Below are positions 17,246 to 25,857 of a stretch of 63,851 nt of DNA, in pieces. The notes under the pieces were generated by a model, which had not been told where the DNA came from, made no database searches, and worked only from the letters and a program-made list of their open reading frames with translations. Origin of the DNA: DASYXT01 sp035934555. GTDB taxonomy: Bacteria > Verrucomicrobiota > Verrucomicrobiia > Limisphaerales > UBA8199. Within the stretch, counting starts at the first letter, position 1. Every line of letters starts with the position of its first letter. Location of the stretch: positions 1-63,851 of the forward strand of contig DASYXT010000057.1 of assembly GCA_035934555.1 (NCBI GenBank), in the 5' to 3' direction. Both the position numbers and the translations under genes were made by a program.

Positions 17246-18466
17246 TCACTTTGCCTCCAGGAGCAGCCCGATATCCATTTTCATCCCCATGTTCTGCTTC
17301 TGCGCGCCCAGGTTCATGCCCATCGCCATGTCCAAATGGGAGTCCATCGTCGCTTTCTGCGGCACCACATGGGTCAAATTCAACATCGTCTCACCCGACG
17401 CCGAGCCATTCATCTTTGTGAGATCGACTTTGACCCCTGGCATCGATGGGCTTTCAATTTTCTGATTCGCCGCGTGTTGCGTCGCGTTGCTCTTGATTTT
17501 GAGCACGTCGCCCTCCGCCGAGACCAGTTCATAGGTCGCGGTTTGATCCACGGTTATGCCCTGAGACTTTGTCTGCGTGCGCGCCTCCCAGCGGGCGCCC
17601 GGACCCAGGGGCTCCTCCGGCAGAGGGACGGCCATGGTGGTTAGGGATTGTTTCATCTGCTCGATCGCCTGGCCCAGTTGCGGGTTGGCCCCGGCCGGCA
17701 AACTCATGTCGTTTCCCTGACTGACACCACGGCTCGTAACCTTAAATGAGCCCGAAGTCCCTTTAGTTCCGCCCAAGGCGGTCTTGAGCACATCGGCCAT
17801 CTGCGGCGGCGCGCCGGGTTCTTCTGCGATGGTCGTGTCTCCCAAGGTCACTCTGTAGGTTATCTCGCCGTCGGCTGATACACTTTCCACCGCCACATCC
17901 ATATTCATATTCATGGCTGGCAATTTCATTGGTGTTTGCATTTCACCCATCTTCATCTCCATCCCCATTTTCAGGGTCATGGTCACGGATTGCTTGTCGC
18001 CCGGCTGCACGTGCAAGCGCAAGACCGAACGCGGCTCGGCTCCGGGCTGCAGCACTTTGATTTGGACGGTGCCCGGCATTGCCGCAGCGCCGGGAGCGGG
18101 CGTGGAGCCATCTTGCGAGCCTGGTTGATCGGCCGATGCGGGGGTGGCCGAGAGCGCCGCAATTTGCTGCGCCAGGTAATTGAGCCGAAACGAGACGACC
18201 TCCGAGTTCCACGTAGGATTCTTGCGCTGCAGCTTCAGCAACGAACCCTGCGCTGCCTTGTAATTGTCCAGCGCGTTCGCCTTCTGCCCGTGGTCGCTCA
18301 AGGAGTCGGCTTTGAGAATGACATTGTATATCTGAACGAACTGTTCGTCGGCGTCCTGCGCACGCGCTGGCGTCAAGCTCAGCGTCAGGAGCAACGCCAA
18401 CCACAGAAGTTTCGAGGCAAGTACTGGGATGCGCGCGCCGGAGGATCTATCGCCAGGAAGAACCAT
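17246..18466 (-). CDS. Exported protein, DUF6263-like C-terminus
   Basis: A 406-residue exported protein. A basic start and hydrophobic stretch (SKLLWLALLLTLSLTPARAQ) form a signal peptide. Residues about 35-110 form a helical TPR-like segment (KADSLSDHGQKANALDNYKAAQ). A Pro/Ala linker leads to a beta-rich C-terminal region rich in Met and Gly, including KMGMEMKMGEMQTPMKLPAM, which resembles DUF6263-type domains. Function unknown. Upstream lies a cluster of dispersed palindromes (18517-18702). Confidence 0.65.
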   Translation of the reverse strand: MVLPGDRSSGARIPVLASKLLWLALLLTLSLTPARAQDADEQFVQIYNVILKADSLSDHGQKANALDNYKAAQGSLLKLQRKNPTWNSEVVSFRLNYLAQQIAALSATPASADQPGSQDGSTPAPGAAAMPGTVQIKVLQPGAEPRSVLRLHVQPGDKQSVTMTLKMGMEMKMGEMQTPMKLPAMNMNMDVAVESVSADGEITYRVTLGDTTIAEEPGAPPQMADVLKTALGGTKGTSGSFKVTSRGVSQGNDMSLPAGANPQLGQAIEQMKQSLTTMAVPLPEEPLGPGARWEARTQTKSQGITVDQTATYELVSAEGDVLKIKSNATQHAANQKIESPSMPGVKVDLTKMNGSASGETMLNLTHVVPQKATMDSHLDMAMGMNLGAQKQNMGMKMDIGLLLEAK

Positions 18467-18516
18467 GGCACGAGCATAAGAAGTGGTTTAGTCATGTCAA
18501 ATTTAAAAAGCGGCGC

Positions 18517-18548
18517 GCGCGGACTTCAGTCTGACTTCAGTCCGCAGC
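18517..18548. repeat. Palindromic repeat family B, variant copy
   Basis: GCGGACTTCAGT and ACTTCAGTCCGC face each other as an imperfect inverted repeat. This is a longer variant of the family-B core GCGGACTNNAGTCCGC. Confidence 0.75.
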
Positions 18549-18565
18549 GACGTGCCACCGCCAGG

Positions 18566-18596
18566 TTTTGGACTGCGGCAGCCCCCTGCCGCTTTT
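18566..18596 (+). repeat. Palindromic repeat family A, compensatory variant
   Basis: The core here is GCGGCAGCCCCCTGCCGC, against GCGCCAGCCCTCTGGCGC in the other copies. The stem base change on one arm is matched on the other, so the hairpin is kept. The flanks TTGGACT and TTTT are the same as in other family-A copies. Confidence 0.85.
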
Positions 18597-18621
18597 CCAA
18601 CGAGTTGGTTCGATCCTCCCT

Positions 18622-18702
18622 GGAGCGCGGACTTCAGCTTTAGTCCGCAGCAACTTCCGAAAATCCCGCCATCGAACCTTGCTGCGGACTGAAGTCCGCG
18701 CG
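18622..18702. repeat. Inverted pair of family-B palindromes
   Basis: A left copy (GGAGCGCGGACTTCAG, then TTAGTCCGCAGC) at 18622-18651 and a right copy in opposite orientation (GCTGCGGACTGAAGTCCGCG) at 18681-18702 flank about 30 bases. The layout matches the larger pair at 45097-45199 in front of alaS. Confidence 0.85.
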
Positions 18703-18736
18703 CCGCCCCTTTAGCTTCCGCCTCGTTAATTCGCGG

Positions 18737-19996
18737 TTAATTCGCCGCAGGCAGTTCGAGCCAAAACCGGCTGCCTTGGCCGGCGCCGGATTGTACCCCG
18801 ACCCGTCCCCCGAGGCGTTCGGCGGCTTTGGTGACGATGGCCAGTCCGATGCCGGTGCCTGGATAATCGGCTGCCGGGTCGAGCCGTTGAAACGCCTGGA
18901 ATAACCTTGGCTGGTCCTGAGCCGGAATGCCGATGCCGTTATCCTCAATCCAAACCCGAAGGGTGTTGCCATTGGTATAAGGAGCCGTTCCTTGTGTTGA
19001 GGGTTGCGGCTCAATTGCCCGGCCAGCTTCGCTCCAGATTCTCACTTCCGGTAGTGAATCGGCAGGGACGAACTTCAAGGCGTTGGAGAGGAGGTTAATG
19101 AGGATGACATGCAACGACGCGGCATTGGTCTTCACGCGCCCTTCGAGAGGACCCAGCGCGATCTGGGCGCGGCGAAGCATGATCTCCTCGGCCAGCTCGG
19201 ACTGAGCCCGATCAATCGCGCCCCTCAGGTCCACGACTTCGAATGGCAAATTCTCGCGGTTGGCCGTCACTTGTTTGAGCAGGTCCTCCACCAGAGCGCG
19301 CTGCGTGGCCGCGGCGTCGGCAATTCGTTGGGCATACTTGAGGCCATCGGGGCCCAGTTTGGAACCGAATTCCTCGAGCAAGATGCTGGCGAACGCCAAC
19401 TGCGCGCGCAGCGGTGCCTTGAAATCGTGCGCGAGGGTAAAAACGAACGCGTTCAGTTGGTCGGTGGTTTCCTGGAGCGCGGCGGTGCGCTGCTTGACCA
19501 GGCGCTCGAGTTCGGTCTGGAATTGCTTGCGCTGGGTGATGTCCTTCACCGTGCAGTACATCCCTACCGGCACGCCCCCTTTCAGCACCGGTTCGCCCGC
19601 GACCCACAGCTCCACGCGCCGGCCGTCTTTCCGGGTCATGGCCGTCTCCAGCTCCGAGTAGCCCGGTTCATGCAGCAAACGTTGGAACTGGGCCATGGTC
19701 GCGGCTAATTGGTCCGCCGCGCAGATCTCGGCAAAATGGCGTCCCACCAACTCGGCTTTCGAATAGCCCGAGAGGGCTTCGCAGGCAGGGTTTACCAGCA
19801 GGAACCGGCCTTGGGCATCCACCGAAAAAACGCCATCGGGATTTCGCTCAAAGAAAAGACGGTACCGCTGCTCACTATCGTGGAGCGCCTCGTCCAGAAC
19901 CTTGCGTTGCGCGGACGACGCAGCAGCAGGAGCTGCGGCAGCAATGGGATCAAGCACGTCGATCATCGAGGCAAGGCAATCGGCCACTATGCCCAT
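18737..19996 (-). CDS. PAS-domain sensor histidine kinase
   Basis: A 419-residue soluble kinase. A PAS domain lies at residues about 40-160 (YRLFFERNPDGVFSVDAQGRF and the PAC motif GMYCTVKDITQRKQ). A short coiled coil and a HisKA segment follow, with the phosphoacceptor His in FTLAHDFKAPLRAQ. The HATPase domain shows the N box LLSNALKF, G1 DNGIGIP, and G2 GTGIGLAIVTKAAERLGG. No membrane helix is seen, so it probably senses a cytoplasmic signal. No response regulator lies beside it (orphan kinase). Confidence 0.93.
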   Translation of the reverse strand: MGIVADCLASMIDVLDPIAAAAPAAASSAQRKVLDEALHDSEQRYRLFFERNPDGVFSVDAQGRFLLVNPACEALSGYSKAELVGRHFAEICAADQLAATMAQFQRLLHEPGYSELETAMTRKDGRRVELWVAGEPVLKGGVPVGMYCTVKDITQRKQFQTELERLVKQRTAALQETTDQLNAFVFTLAHDFKAPLRAQLAFASILLEEFGSKLGPDGLKYAQRIADAAATQRALVEDLLKQVTANRENLPFEVVDLRGAIDRAQSELAEEIMLRRAQIALGPLEGRVKTNAASLHVILINLLSNALKFVPADSLPEVRIWSEAGRAIEPQPSTQGTAPYTNGNTLRVWIEDNGIGIPAQDQPRLFQAFQRLDPAADYPGTGIGLAIVTKAAERLGGRVGVQSGAGQGSRFWLELPAAN

Positions 19997-20033
19997 TGTT
20001 CGATAAAACCTCTGCTCAGCTCAAGTAGGGTGA

Positions 20034-21161
20034 TCACCCCACGAAAAAGGTGTGGACCGCTTCCGCCACCCGTTGGATTTGGGCGTCGGTCAGCTCGGGG
20101 TAGATGGGTAAGCTGAGGCATTCGCGGGCAGCCTGCTCAGCCACCGGGAAATCTCCGGGCTTGTGACCGAGGTACGCGTAGGCCTTTTGCAGATGCAAGG
20201 GCAGGGGATAATGCAGCGCACACCCGATGTGATGGTCCTGAAGGTGCTGCTTAAGCTCATCACGACGTGGGTGGCGTACGACATAAAGATGCCAGGCACT
20301 TTGGGCGAATTCCGCCTCGTGCGGCAACTTAAGAGGGGTGTCGGCGAGTAGTTGGTGGTAGCGGTGGGCGACCCGGCGCCGTTCGCGAGTCCAGGTGTCC
20401 AAATGTTTGAGCTTCACGCCCAACACAGCTCCCTGAATGCCCTCCATCCGGTAGTTATATCCAATCTCGTCGTGGTAATACCGCTGGGTCGAGCCGTGCT
20501 CGCGCAAGGAGCGGGCGCGCTTGGCCAGCGCGGCGTCACTCGTGAGCAGCGCGCCGCCCTCCCCGTACGCCCCGAGGTTCTTGCCCGGATAAAAGCTGAA
20601 GCCGGACATAATACCGGTGGTGCCGACGAGCTTGCCTTTGTATTTGGCGCCGTGGGCCTGGGCGGCATCTTCCACAAGGGGTAAATGATGTCGCCGGCAA
20701 ATCTCCAATAGCGGGTCGAGGTCAGCGGGATGGCCGTACAAGTGCACCGGCATCACGGCTTTGGTTTTGGGCGTAATGGCGCGTTCGACCTGGCGCGGAT
20801 CAAGGTTGAACGTCGCATCGTCTATGTCCACATAGACCGGTTTGGCGCCGACATACGAGATGGCCCAACTCGTCGCGACAAACGTCATCGGCGTGGTGAT
20901 CACTTCGTCTCCGGGCCCGAGATCGAGCAAACGCAGCGCGACGTGCAACGCGGAGGTGCCGCTATTAAACGCAACGCAGTGGGTTGCGTCACAATAGCGG
21001 GCAAAATCGGTTTCGAACTGGGTGACATCGGGCCCGAGGCAAAACGAGCACTGGTCCAGCGTGCGCGCAATGGCGGCGTTGATCTCCGCCCGCAAAGGTT
21101 GCATTTGGGCCGGCAGATCCAGGTAGGGAACAGCCCCGTTGGTGGTGGTTTCGGTTCTCAT
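20034..21161 (-). CDS. DegT/DnrJ/EryC1/StrS family sugar aminotransferase
   Basis: A 375-residue PLP-dependent aminotransferase that makes amino sugars on nucleotide-sugar intermediates for surface glycans. Family signs are VPYLDLPAQ at the start, FNSGTSALHVALRLL, PMTFVATSWAI, VEDAAQAHGAKYKG and the Schiff-base Lys in FSFYPGKNLGAYGEGG. The C-terminal domain has HYPLPLHLQ and CLSLPIYPELTD. ATG 21161 is chosen because the family motif begins about 12 residues after it; ATG 21200 is an alternative. The sugar product is not determinable. Confidence 0.94.
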   Translation of the reverse strand: MRTETTTNGAVPYLDLPAQMQPLRAEINAAIARTLDQCSFCLGPDVTQFETDFARYCDATHCVAFNSGTSALHVALRLLDLGPGDEVITTPMTFVATSWAISYVGAKPVYVDIDDATFNLDPRQVERAITPKTKAVMPVHLYGHPADLDPLLEICRRHHLPLVEDAAQAHGAKYKGKLVGTTGIMSGFSFYPGKNLGAYGEGGALLTSDAALAKRARSLREHGSTQRYYHDEIGYNYRMEGIQGAVLGVKLKHLDTWTRERRRVAHRYHQLLADTPLKLPHEAEFAQSAWHLYVVRHPRRDELKQHLQDHHIGCALHYPLPLHLQKAYAYLGHKPGDFPVAEQAARECLSLPIYPELTDAQIQRVAEAVHTFFVG

Positions 21162-21218
21162 TCGTGGAAGCAGTTTAAGAAAACCAGTGCGGCCGGACAA
21201 TTAAGAACTGGCAAGACG

Positions 21219-21300
21219 GCGTGGAGCGTGGAGCGTGACGGCCGACGCTCTTGGGCTCATTGTGGGACGCTCGAGGCTCGACGCTCGACACTCGCCTGCC
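21219..21300. repeat. GCGTGGAGCGT repeat family C
   Basis: Several forward (GCGTGGAGCGTGGAGCGTG) and reverse (GACGCTCGAGGCTCGACGCTC) short units form an imperfect fold-back. The right part encodes the last residues (ERRASSVPQ) of the minus-strand gene ending at 21257, so the repeat reaches into a coding region. Related blocks lie at 22024 and 48042. Confidence 0.7.
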
Positions 21301-21928
21301 ATTCGCTCCAATTGTTGCCGTAATCGTGTTCCAAATAGGTTTGGAGATACAAGCGGGCCTGTTCGGCTTTGCTGTTGGCGGGGTCGCGCGCCACCTCAAG
21401 CAGGTAAGGCAGCTTGATGGCGTCTGGCCGAGTGAGCAGTCCCGCCAACAGAACGTCCAACACCGGCTCCGGTGTTTCGGCGTTGGTCAACAGTGTTCCA
21501 ACGGTGCTGTAGTTTGTGTCGGGGATGAGATTGGACGCGAACTGGGCGGCTTCAATTTGTCCCTCTTGCGGCAGCCTGGGATATAGCTGCAACAATTGGT
21601 CAGCCTTCAAGGTGCTGTCAAGTTGGGACCCCACGATGCTATCCAGGCGCTCTTGCCAGTTGGTCACCAGGTCGCTGGTTGAGGCGATGCGCGGGGCCGG
21701 TGCCGGCTTGGGCCGTGTGCCGGGCGCCTGATGCTGCAGAGGCGGCGAAGGCAAGGGCGCCAAAGGAGTCTCATGCGGCGGCTGTTCGGAGGTGGGCGCG
21801 GCTGAGATAGCTCTCGGCTCGGCAATCGTAATTTTGCCTCCTGTGCCCCACCACCCCACCAGCACCCCGGCGGCCACGATCACCGCTGCCGCCACCAGCG
21901 CTTTAATCATTGTTACTAACTTTTCCAT
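21257..21928 (-). CDS. Membrane-anchored protein of unknown function
   Basis: A 223-residue protein with one N-terminal membrane helix (IKALVAAAVIVAAGVLVGWW), a Pro/Ala-rich linker to about residue 85, and an alpha-helical C-terminal domain (WQERLDSIVGSQLDSTLKADQLLQLYPRLP). The domain has HEAT-like helix pairs (DVLLAGLLTRPDAIKLPYLLEVA). No family recognised. The linker and anchor suggest a periplasmic domain. The C-terminal dozen residues come from a family-C repeat and may be an extension. Confidence 0.6.
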   Translation of the reverse strand: MEKLVTMIKALVAAAVIVAAGVLVGWWGTGGKITIAEPRAISAAPTSEQPPHETPLAPLPSPPLQHQAPGTRPKPAPAPRIASTSDLVTNWQERLDSIVGSQLDSTLKADQLLQLYPRLPQEGQIEAAQFASNLIPDTNYSTVGTLLTNAETPEPVLDVLLAGLLTRPDAIKLPYLLEVARDPANSKAEQARLYLQTYLEHDYGNNWSEWQASVERRASSVPQ

Positions 21929-22023
21929 GCGTTAACTCAATTTGCGCCATAAACCGGTGAAATCAAACCCACCAGAGGCTTAGGGAGAGAACACCGCTGT
22001 TGAAGGAAAGTTGCGTGCAGCGG

Positions 22024-22081
22024 CGGAGGGCAGCGTGGAGCGTGTTCAGCGTCTCTTCACGCTATACGCTCTACGCTCCAG
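22024..22081. repeat. GCGTGGAGCGT repeat family C
   Basis: GGCAGCGTGGAGCGTG and the opposing ACGCTATACGCTCTACGCTC form an imperfect inverted repeat just beyond the stop of the ABC exporter. It may serve as a terminator, but it lacks a T-run. Confidence 0.65.
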
Positions 22082-24046
22082 TCATTTGGGCGCGCCGTTC
22101 GGGTGCGCATCGCTCAAACCCAGTTCGTAGAGCTTGCTGTACAACCCGCGCGCGGCGAGCAACTGTTCATGGTTGCCGGTTTCAACGATACGGCCGTTGT
22201 CCAGCACAACGATTACATCCGCTTTGCGGATGGTAGAGAGCCGGTGCGCGATGCAAATCGTCGTGCGTCCCTGCATTAATTCCTCGAGGGCGGTCTGCAC
22301 GATTTTTTCCGCCTCGGAATCCAACGCGCTGGTCGCCTCGTCCAGAATCAGGATGGGCGCATCGCGCAGGATGGCTCGGGCGATCGCAATCCGCTGCCGC
22401 TGACCGCCGGATACGTTAACGCCTTTCTCCCCCACGTGCGTATCGTATCCGTTGGGCTTTTCTGTGATAAAGCCGTGAGCGTACGCATGCCGCGAGGCCT
22501 CCTCGATTTCGGCGTTGGTGGCGCCGGGGCGACCCAACGCGATATTCTGGCGAATGGTATCGTTGAACAAAATCGTCTCCTGCGTGACCACCGCAATGTT
22601 AGCCCGCAAGTCGCGGGAGGAAACCGACCGGATATCCGTAGCGCCGATACGGATGGCGCCCTTTTGCGGGTCGTAAAAGCGCAGCAACAGATTCACCAGC
22701 GAGGTTTTGCCGGAGCCGGTCCGGCCGACCAATGCGACCAATTGGCCGGGCTGAATCGTCAGATTCACGTTGTGCAGCACCTTTTTTTCGCCATAGGAGA
22801 AGGTGACGTCCTCGAAGCGAATCGGAGCGCCATGAGCCTGGAGCGGCTTGGGGTCGGCCGGTTCGGGGAGCGAGGTTTTGGTCTCCAGCAACTTGTAGGC
22901 GGGCTCGACGCCGGCTTTGGCCATGGCCAACTGGTGTTGCAACCGGCTCAGATTCTTGAACGGCGCGTAGAGGCTGAATACCATAATGAAGAACCCAAGC
23001 ATTGTGCCCGATCCTGCGGAGGCGCTGGCCTTTGGGAAAAACGCGAAATAAGCGAAGACCAGCGCGACGCCCAGGCTGCCGAGGAACTCGATCATCGGCC
23101 CGGGCAGCTCACCGGCGCGGATGGCGCGCATAAAAAAGCTCGTCACCGCCTGGGTCGCACGGCGGAAATCCTCCAGCATGCGGGTCTCCAGGTTGTATCC
23201 CTTGATCACGCGAATCCCGGTAAAGGACTCATGCATGACGTTGGCCAGGCTGGCGAATTTGCCGTGCACGCCGGAATCGGATTTACGGAATTTTCGGCCG
23301 AAAACAATAATTGGCACCAGGCAAATCGGGAACATCATTAAGGTGATCAACGTCAGCACCGGCTGCAGGGCCAGCAAGGTCATGACTAACACGACAATTT
23401 GAATCGGCTCTCGAATCATCACTCCGAAACAATCCTTAATCGTGGTATTAACCGCCATGGCCCCTTCGAACCGTTGCATCAGGTCGCCCGTACTGGTCCA
23501 ATTGAAAAAACCCAGCGGCAAATTCATCAGGTGCTCGAACAGCCGCACGCGCAGATCGTTCGCCGCCCGAATTCCCACCCACGACAGCAGGTATGTATTC
23601 AGGTAACCCAGAATCGAGCGAAGCAGCATGCTGGCCGGAATGAGCGAGATCACGAGCAACATTCGGGCGGTCGAACGCTGGCCGCCCGGCCGAAACCAAG
23701 CCGCCATATTGTCCAGCCTTTTGAGCAGCGGCGCGGGCAGTTTGGCCAACATACCTCTCCGCTTGCGCGGGGCGGCCGACGCGGGTGCACTGGCGCTGAG
23801 CCCGGTGCTGTTCGTAAAAACGGCGAGCGTTGTGCCGTTCGTCCCGCCCTGAATCGGAGCACTGGCACTGGCCAACTCATTCGTGGCTTCTGCCGCTGGG
23901 GGGAATACCACGTCCACCGCCAGATTGAGCGAGAGCCCCAGGGTCGGCACGAGCGCTCCGGACACGAAACCGCACACCAATCCGAGGAAGAACCGGAACC
24001 GGTACGGCCGCGTTAGTTCGAATACCCGTTTGAGATAATCACGCAT
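22082..24046 (-). CDS. ABC exporter, MsbA/multidrug-like half-transporter
   Basis: A 654-residue fused membrane and ATPase half-transporter, probably a lipid or drug exporter acting as a homodimer. The N-terminal six-helix domain carries an unusual Ala/Ser/Pro-rich insert of about 70 residues after the first helix (around residues 40-115). The ATPase has Walker A GRTGSGKTS, Q-loop VTQETILF, signature VSGGQRQRIAIARA, Walker B ILILDEATSALD and the H-loop CIAHRLST. ATG 24046 (MRDYLKRVFEL) is preferred over ATG 24124, which adds residues without similarity. It could be the lipid A flippase, but the sequence does not prove it. Confidence 0.92.
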   Translation of the reverse strand: MRDYLKRVFELTRPYRFRFFLGLVCGFVSGALVPTLGLSLNLAVDVVFPPAAEATNELASASAPIQGGTNGTTLAVFTNSTGLSASAPASAAPRKRRGMLAKLPAPLLKRLDNMAAWFRPGGQRSTARMLLVISLIPASMLLRSILGYLNTYLLSWVGIRAANDLRVRLFEHLMNLPLGFFNWTSTGDLMQRFEGAMAVNTTIKDCFGVMIREPIQIVVLVMTLLALQPVLTLITLMMFPICLVPIIVFGRKFRKSDSGVHGKFASLANVMHESFTGIRVIKGYNLETRMLEDFRRATQAVTSFFMRAIRAGELPGPMIEFLGSLGVALVFAYFAFFPKASASAGSGTMLGFFIMVFSLYAPFKNLSRLQHQLAMAKAGVEPAYKLLETKTSLPEPADPKPLQAHGAPIRFEDVTFSYGEKKVLHNVNLTIQPGQLVALVGRTGSGKTSLVNLLLRFYDPQKGAIRIGATDIRSVSSRDLRANIAVVTQETILFNDTIRQNIALGRPGATNAEIEEASRHAYAHGFITEKPNGYDTHVGEKGVNVSGGQRQRIAIARAILRDAPILILDEATSALDSEAEKIVQTALEELMQGRTTICIAHRLSTIRKADVIVVLDNGRIVETGNHEQLLAARGLYSKLYELGLSDAHPNGAPK

Positions 24047-24216
24047 TAACGTCAGGAAATATGCCGAGCGCGCCGAGGTGAAGAAAGAATTTATTCGAGC
24101 CGGGCCGATAACCGCCAGCGGCAATTGATGAAGTCCAGGAATTACCTAACTGGCGAGGGCATGAAACCGAAAGAATTCAACAAATTGCGTACTTCAAAGC
24201 GCACCTGAAATGTCGT

Positions 24217-24699
24217 TTAGGATTCGCCTAGCTCGGCGATTCGCTTCTGGTAATCCACTACGAAAAATCGCTTTCGCTTCTGAACGACTTTGTGCCCTTC
24301 CGCGGCAAGCCTGCGTTTCAACCCGGAAATGCCGCCGGGATATTTCGGGTTCAATTCGCCTGCGGCTCTCAGCGTGCGCCAAAAAGGAGTGATCCTCCTT
24401 TGGCCTTTTGCTTCCGCTTCCACGGCGGCGTGAGCGGCAATCCATGCGAAAATGCCTGTGGTGATGGGACAGGCGATATTCGCGCCGTGCCGGCGGGCAA
24501 GCGCTTCGCGAATAGCATTAATCGTGGTGAGTTTTCCTCTCGGCACGCGGCGCATAAATTCATCCACTTCCAGCGGAGCGGGAATTACAAACGTGCCAGT
24601 GCCCCAGCGTTTGCTCTTTGTCTCATCAATCGGACAAACTTTCGGAAAACCTTTGTTGTCCGCCAGTTTTTCCTGCCAGGTTCTCTTTTTTGCGCTCAT
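24217..24699 (-). CDS. Alkyltransferase-like (MGMT family) protein without the active Cys
   Basis: A 160-residue protein of the methylated-DNA-cysteine methyltransferase fold. The helix-turn-helix side is KLTTINAIREALARRHGA at about residues 56-73. The active-site loop reads TPFWRTLRAAGEL, so the normal PCHR is PFWR here and the acceptor Cys is Phe106. This resembles the ATL proteins, which have Trp or another residue and flag alkylated guanine for nucleotide excision repair without removing the alkyl group. A Cys77 in ACPITTG lies elsewhere in the fold. The 40-residue N-terminal extension is not typical of Ogt. Confidence 0.8.
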   Translation of the reverse strand: MSAKKRTWQEKLADNKGFPKVCPIDETKSKRWGTGTFVIPAPLEVDEFMRRVPRGKLTTINAIREALARRHGANIACPITTGIFAWIAAHAAVEAEAKGQRRITPFWRTLRAAGELNPKYPGGISGLKRRLAAEGHKVVQKRKRFFVVDYQKRIAELGES

Positions 24700-24775
24700 C
24701 GCATCGCGTAACAGGATTTAACAACCAGTCCCGATTCGTTGCAACCCTTGAAGCGCCCCGGCGCCGTGCTCGGGC

Positions 24776-25381
24776 TTAACCGTCAATCGAGGTTAAAACC
24801 CAACGCTTGAGCTGTTGGCCGAGGATTTTGCGCGCCCGGTACAGACGGGATTCGACAGCTTTCGGCGTCGTCGCCAGAATGGACGCGGCTTCCGCTGAGG
24901 AGCACTCCTCCCATTCGCACAGGACGAGCGCTTCGCGCAGATAGGGGGGCAAACGATTGACCGCCGCGCGGACTGCCGCAACTCGTTCGGAGGCAAGCAG
25001 TGTTTCATTGGGCAGCGCATCCTTGGAAGGGAGGATGTCCTCGAGAGTTTGTTCCGACCCGGTTTGGGTTTCCAGGGCAATATGGGGATGGCGGTTTCGC
25101 CAGCGGAGATGGCTGCGCCCAAGGTTTGCGGCAATCGTGTAAAGCCAGGTGGAGAATTTCTTCTCGGGCTGAAAGCGGGAACTTGCGCGAAAGACTCGGA
25201 TAAAGGTTTCCTGGGCCAGGTCGTTAGCGTCATCCTCGTTGCCAACCATGCGAAAAAGAAAGCGAAAGATACCGGCTGAGTGGCGCTCCATGAGATCATT
25301 CAAGGCCGCGTCCTGACCGGCGGCCAGGCGCTCCATATCCATGCGGTCGCGGTCGCGGGATTCAGTGCATTGCTGAGCCAT
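24776..25381 (-). CDS. ECF-type RNA polymerase sigma factor
   Basis: A 201-residue group 4 sigma factor. Region 2 is present (FRFLFRMVGNEDDANDLAQETFIRVFRA, then FSTWLYTIAANLGRSHLRWR), and so is region 4 (LPPYLREALVLCEWEECSSAEAASILATTPKAVESRLYRARKIL). The start overlaps the upstream gene by 20 bases; an internal ATG at 25342 may be the true start. It is third in a three-gene operon behind two envelope proteins, which probably provide the signal. Confidence 0.93.
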   Translation of the reverse strand: MAQQCTESRDRDRMDMERLAAGQDAALNDLMERHSAGIFRFLFRMVGNEDDANDLAQETFIRVFRASSRFQPEKKFSTWLYTIAANLGRSHLRWRNRHPHIALETQTGSEQTLEDILPSKDALPNETLLASERVAAVRAAVNRLPPYLREALVLCEWEECSSAEAASILATTPKAVESRLYRARKILGQQLKRWVLTSIDG

Positions 25382-25856
25382 GGCCGCCGTGGTTGGACAT
25401 CGCGTTTTCGATTTGTTCGTGAAAGCCCAGAGTCAGGCGTTCCATTTCGGCCAGATAACGGCGCCCCTGTTCCGGTGGCATCGCCTGGCTGACCTCGATA
25501 AAGTGCTGGAGCATCTGCGCCTGGCACTGGGCCCGGAGTTCACCCAGTTCAGCCAGTTTTTGCCGGGCGCTGGCGCTCACGTTGGTACTGCCTGCCAGCG
25601 CTGCCTCCAGTTCTGCCTTTTTGGCGGCTATCCGGGTACACATTTCGGCGCAGCGCGGGGAGTAAAGTTCGTGAAGATTGCGGACTCGCGCCATGTCGGC
25701 GTCGGTTAATTTGAACTCCTGCCGGAGCCATTCGAGATTGTCAGCCGGATTGGCCATTCGACTGACCCAGATTTGGCGGGTAAAGAGAAATGAACCGGCA
25801 AAAACGGCCGCCGCAAACGCAAATGTCCCGAGCAGTATCAGGAATGAGCGGCGCAT
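25362..25856 (-). CDS. Membrane-anchored periplasmic CpxP-like (heavy-metal sensor type) protein
   Basis: A 164-residue protein with an N-terminal anchor (SFLILLGTFAFAAAVFAGSFLF) and a helical periplasmic body (LEWLRQEFKLTDADMARVRNLHELYSPRCAEMCTRIAAKK) like the Spy/CpxP/CnrX group. It contains Cys-x-x-x-Cys and a His-rich end (NHGGHGSAMH), which could bind metal. ATG 25856 begins the anchor; the frame runs upstream without likely coding. It overlaps the sigma factor start and follows the next upstream gene by one base. By analogy with CnrYXH it may sense metal or envelope stress and control the sigma factor; this is inferred. Confidence 0.8.
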   Translation of the reverse strand: MRRSFLILLGTFAFAAAVFAGSFLFTRQIWVSRMANPADNLEWLRQEFKLTDADMARVRNLHELYSPRCAEMCTRIAAKKAELEAALAGSTNVSASARQKLAELGELRAQCQAQMLQHFIEVSQAMPPEQGRRYLAEMERLTLGFHEQIENAMSNHGGHGSAMH

Positions 25857-25857
25857 A

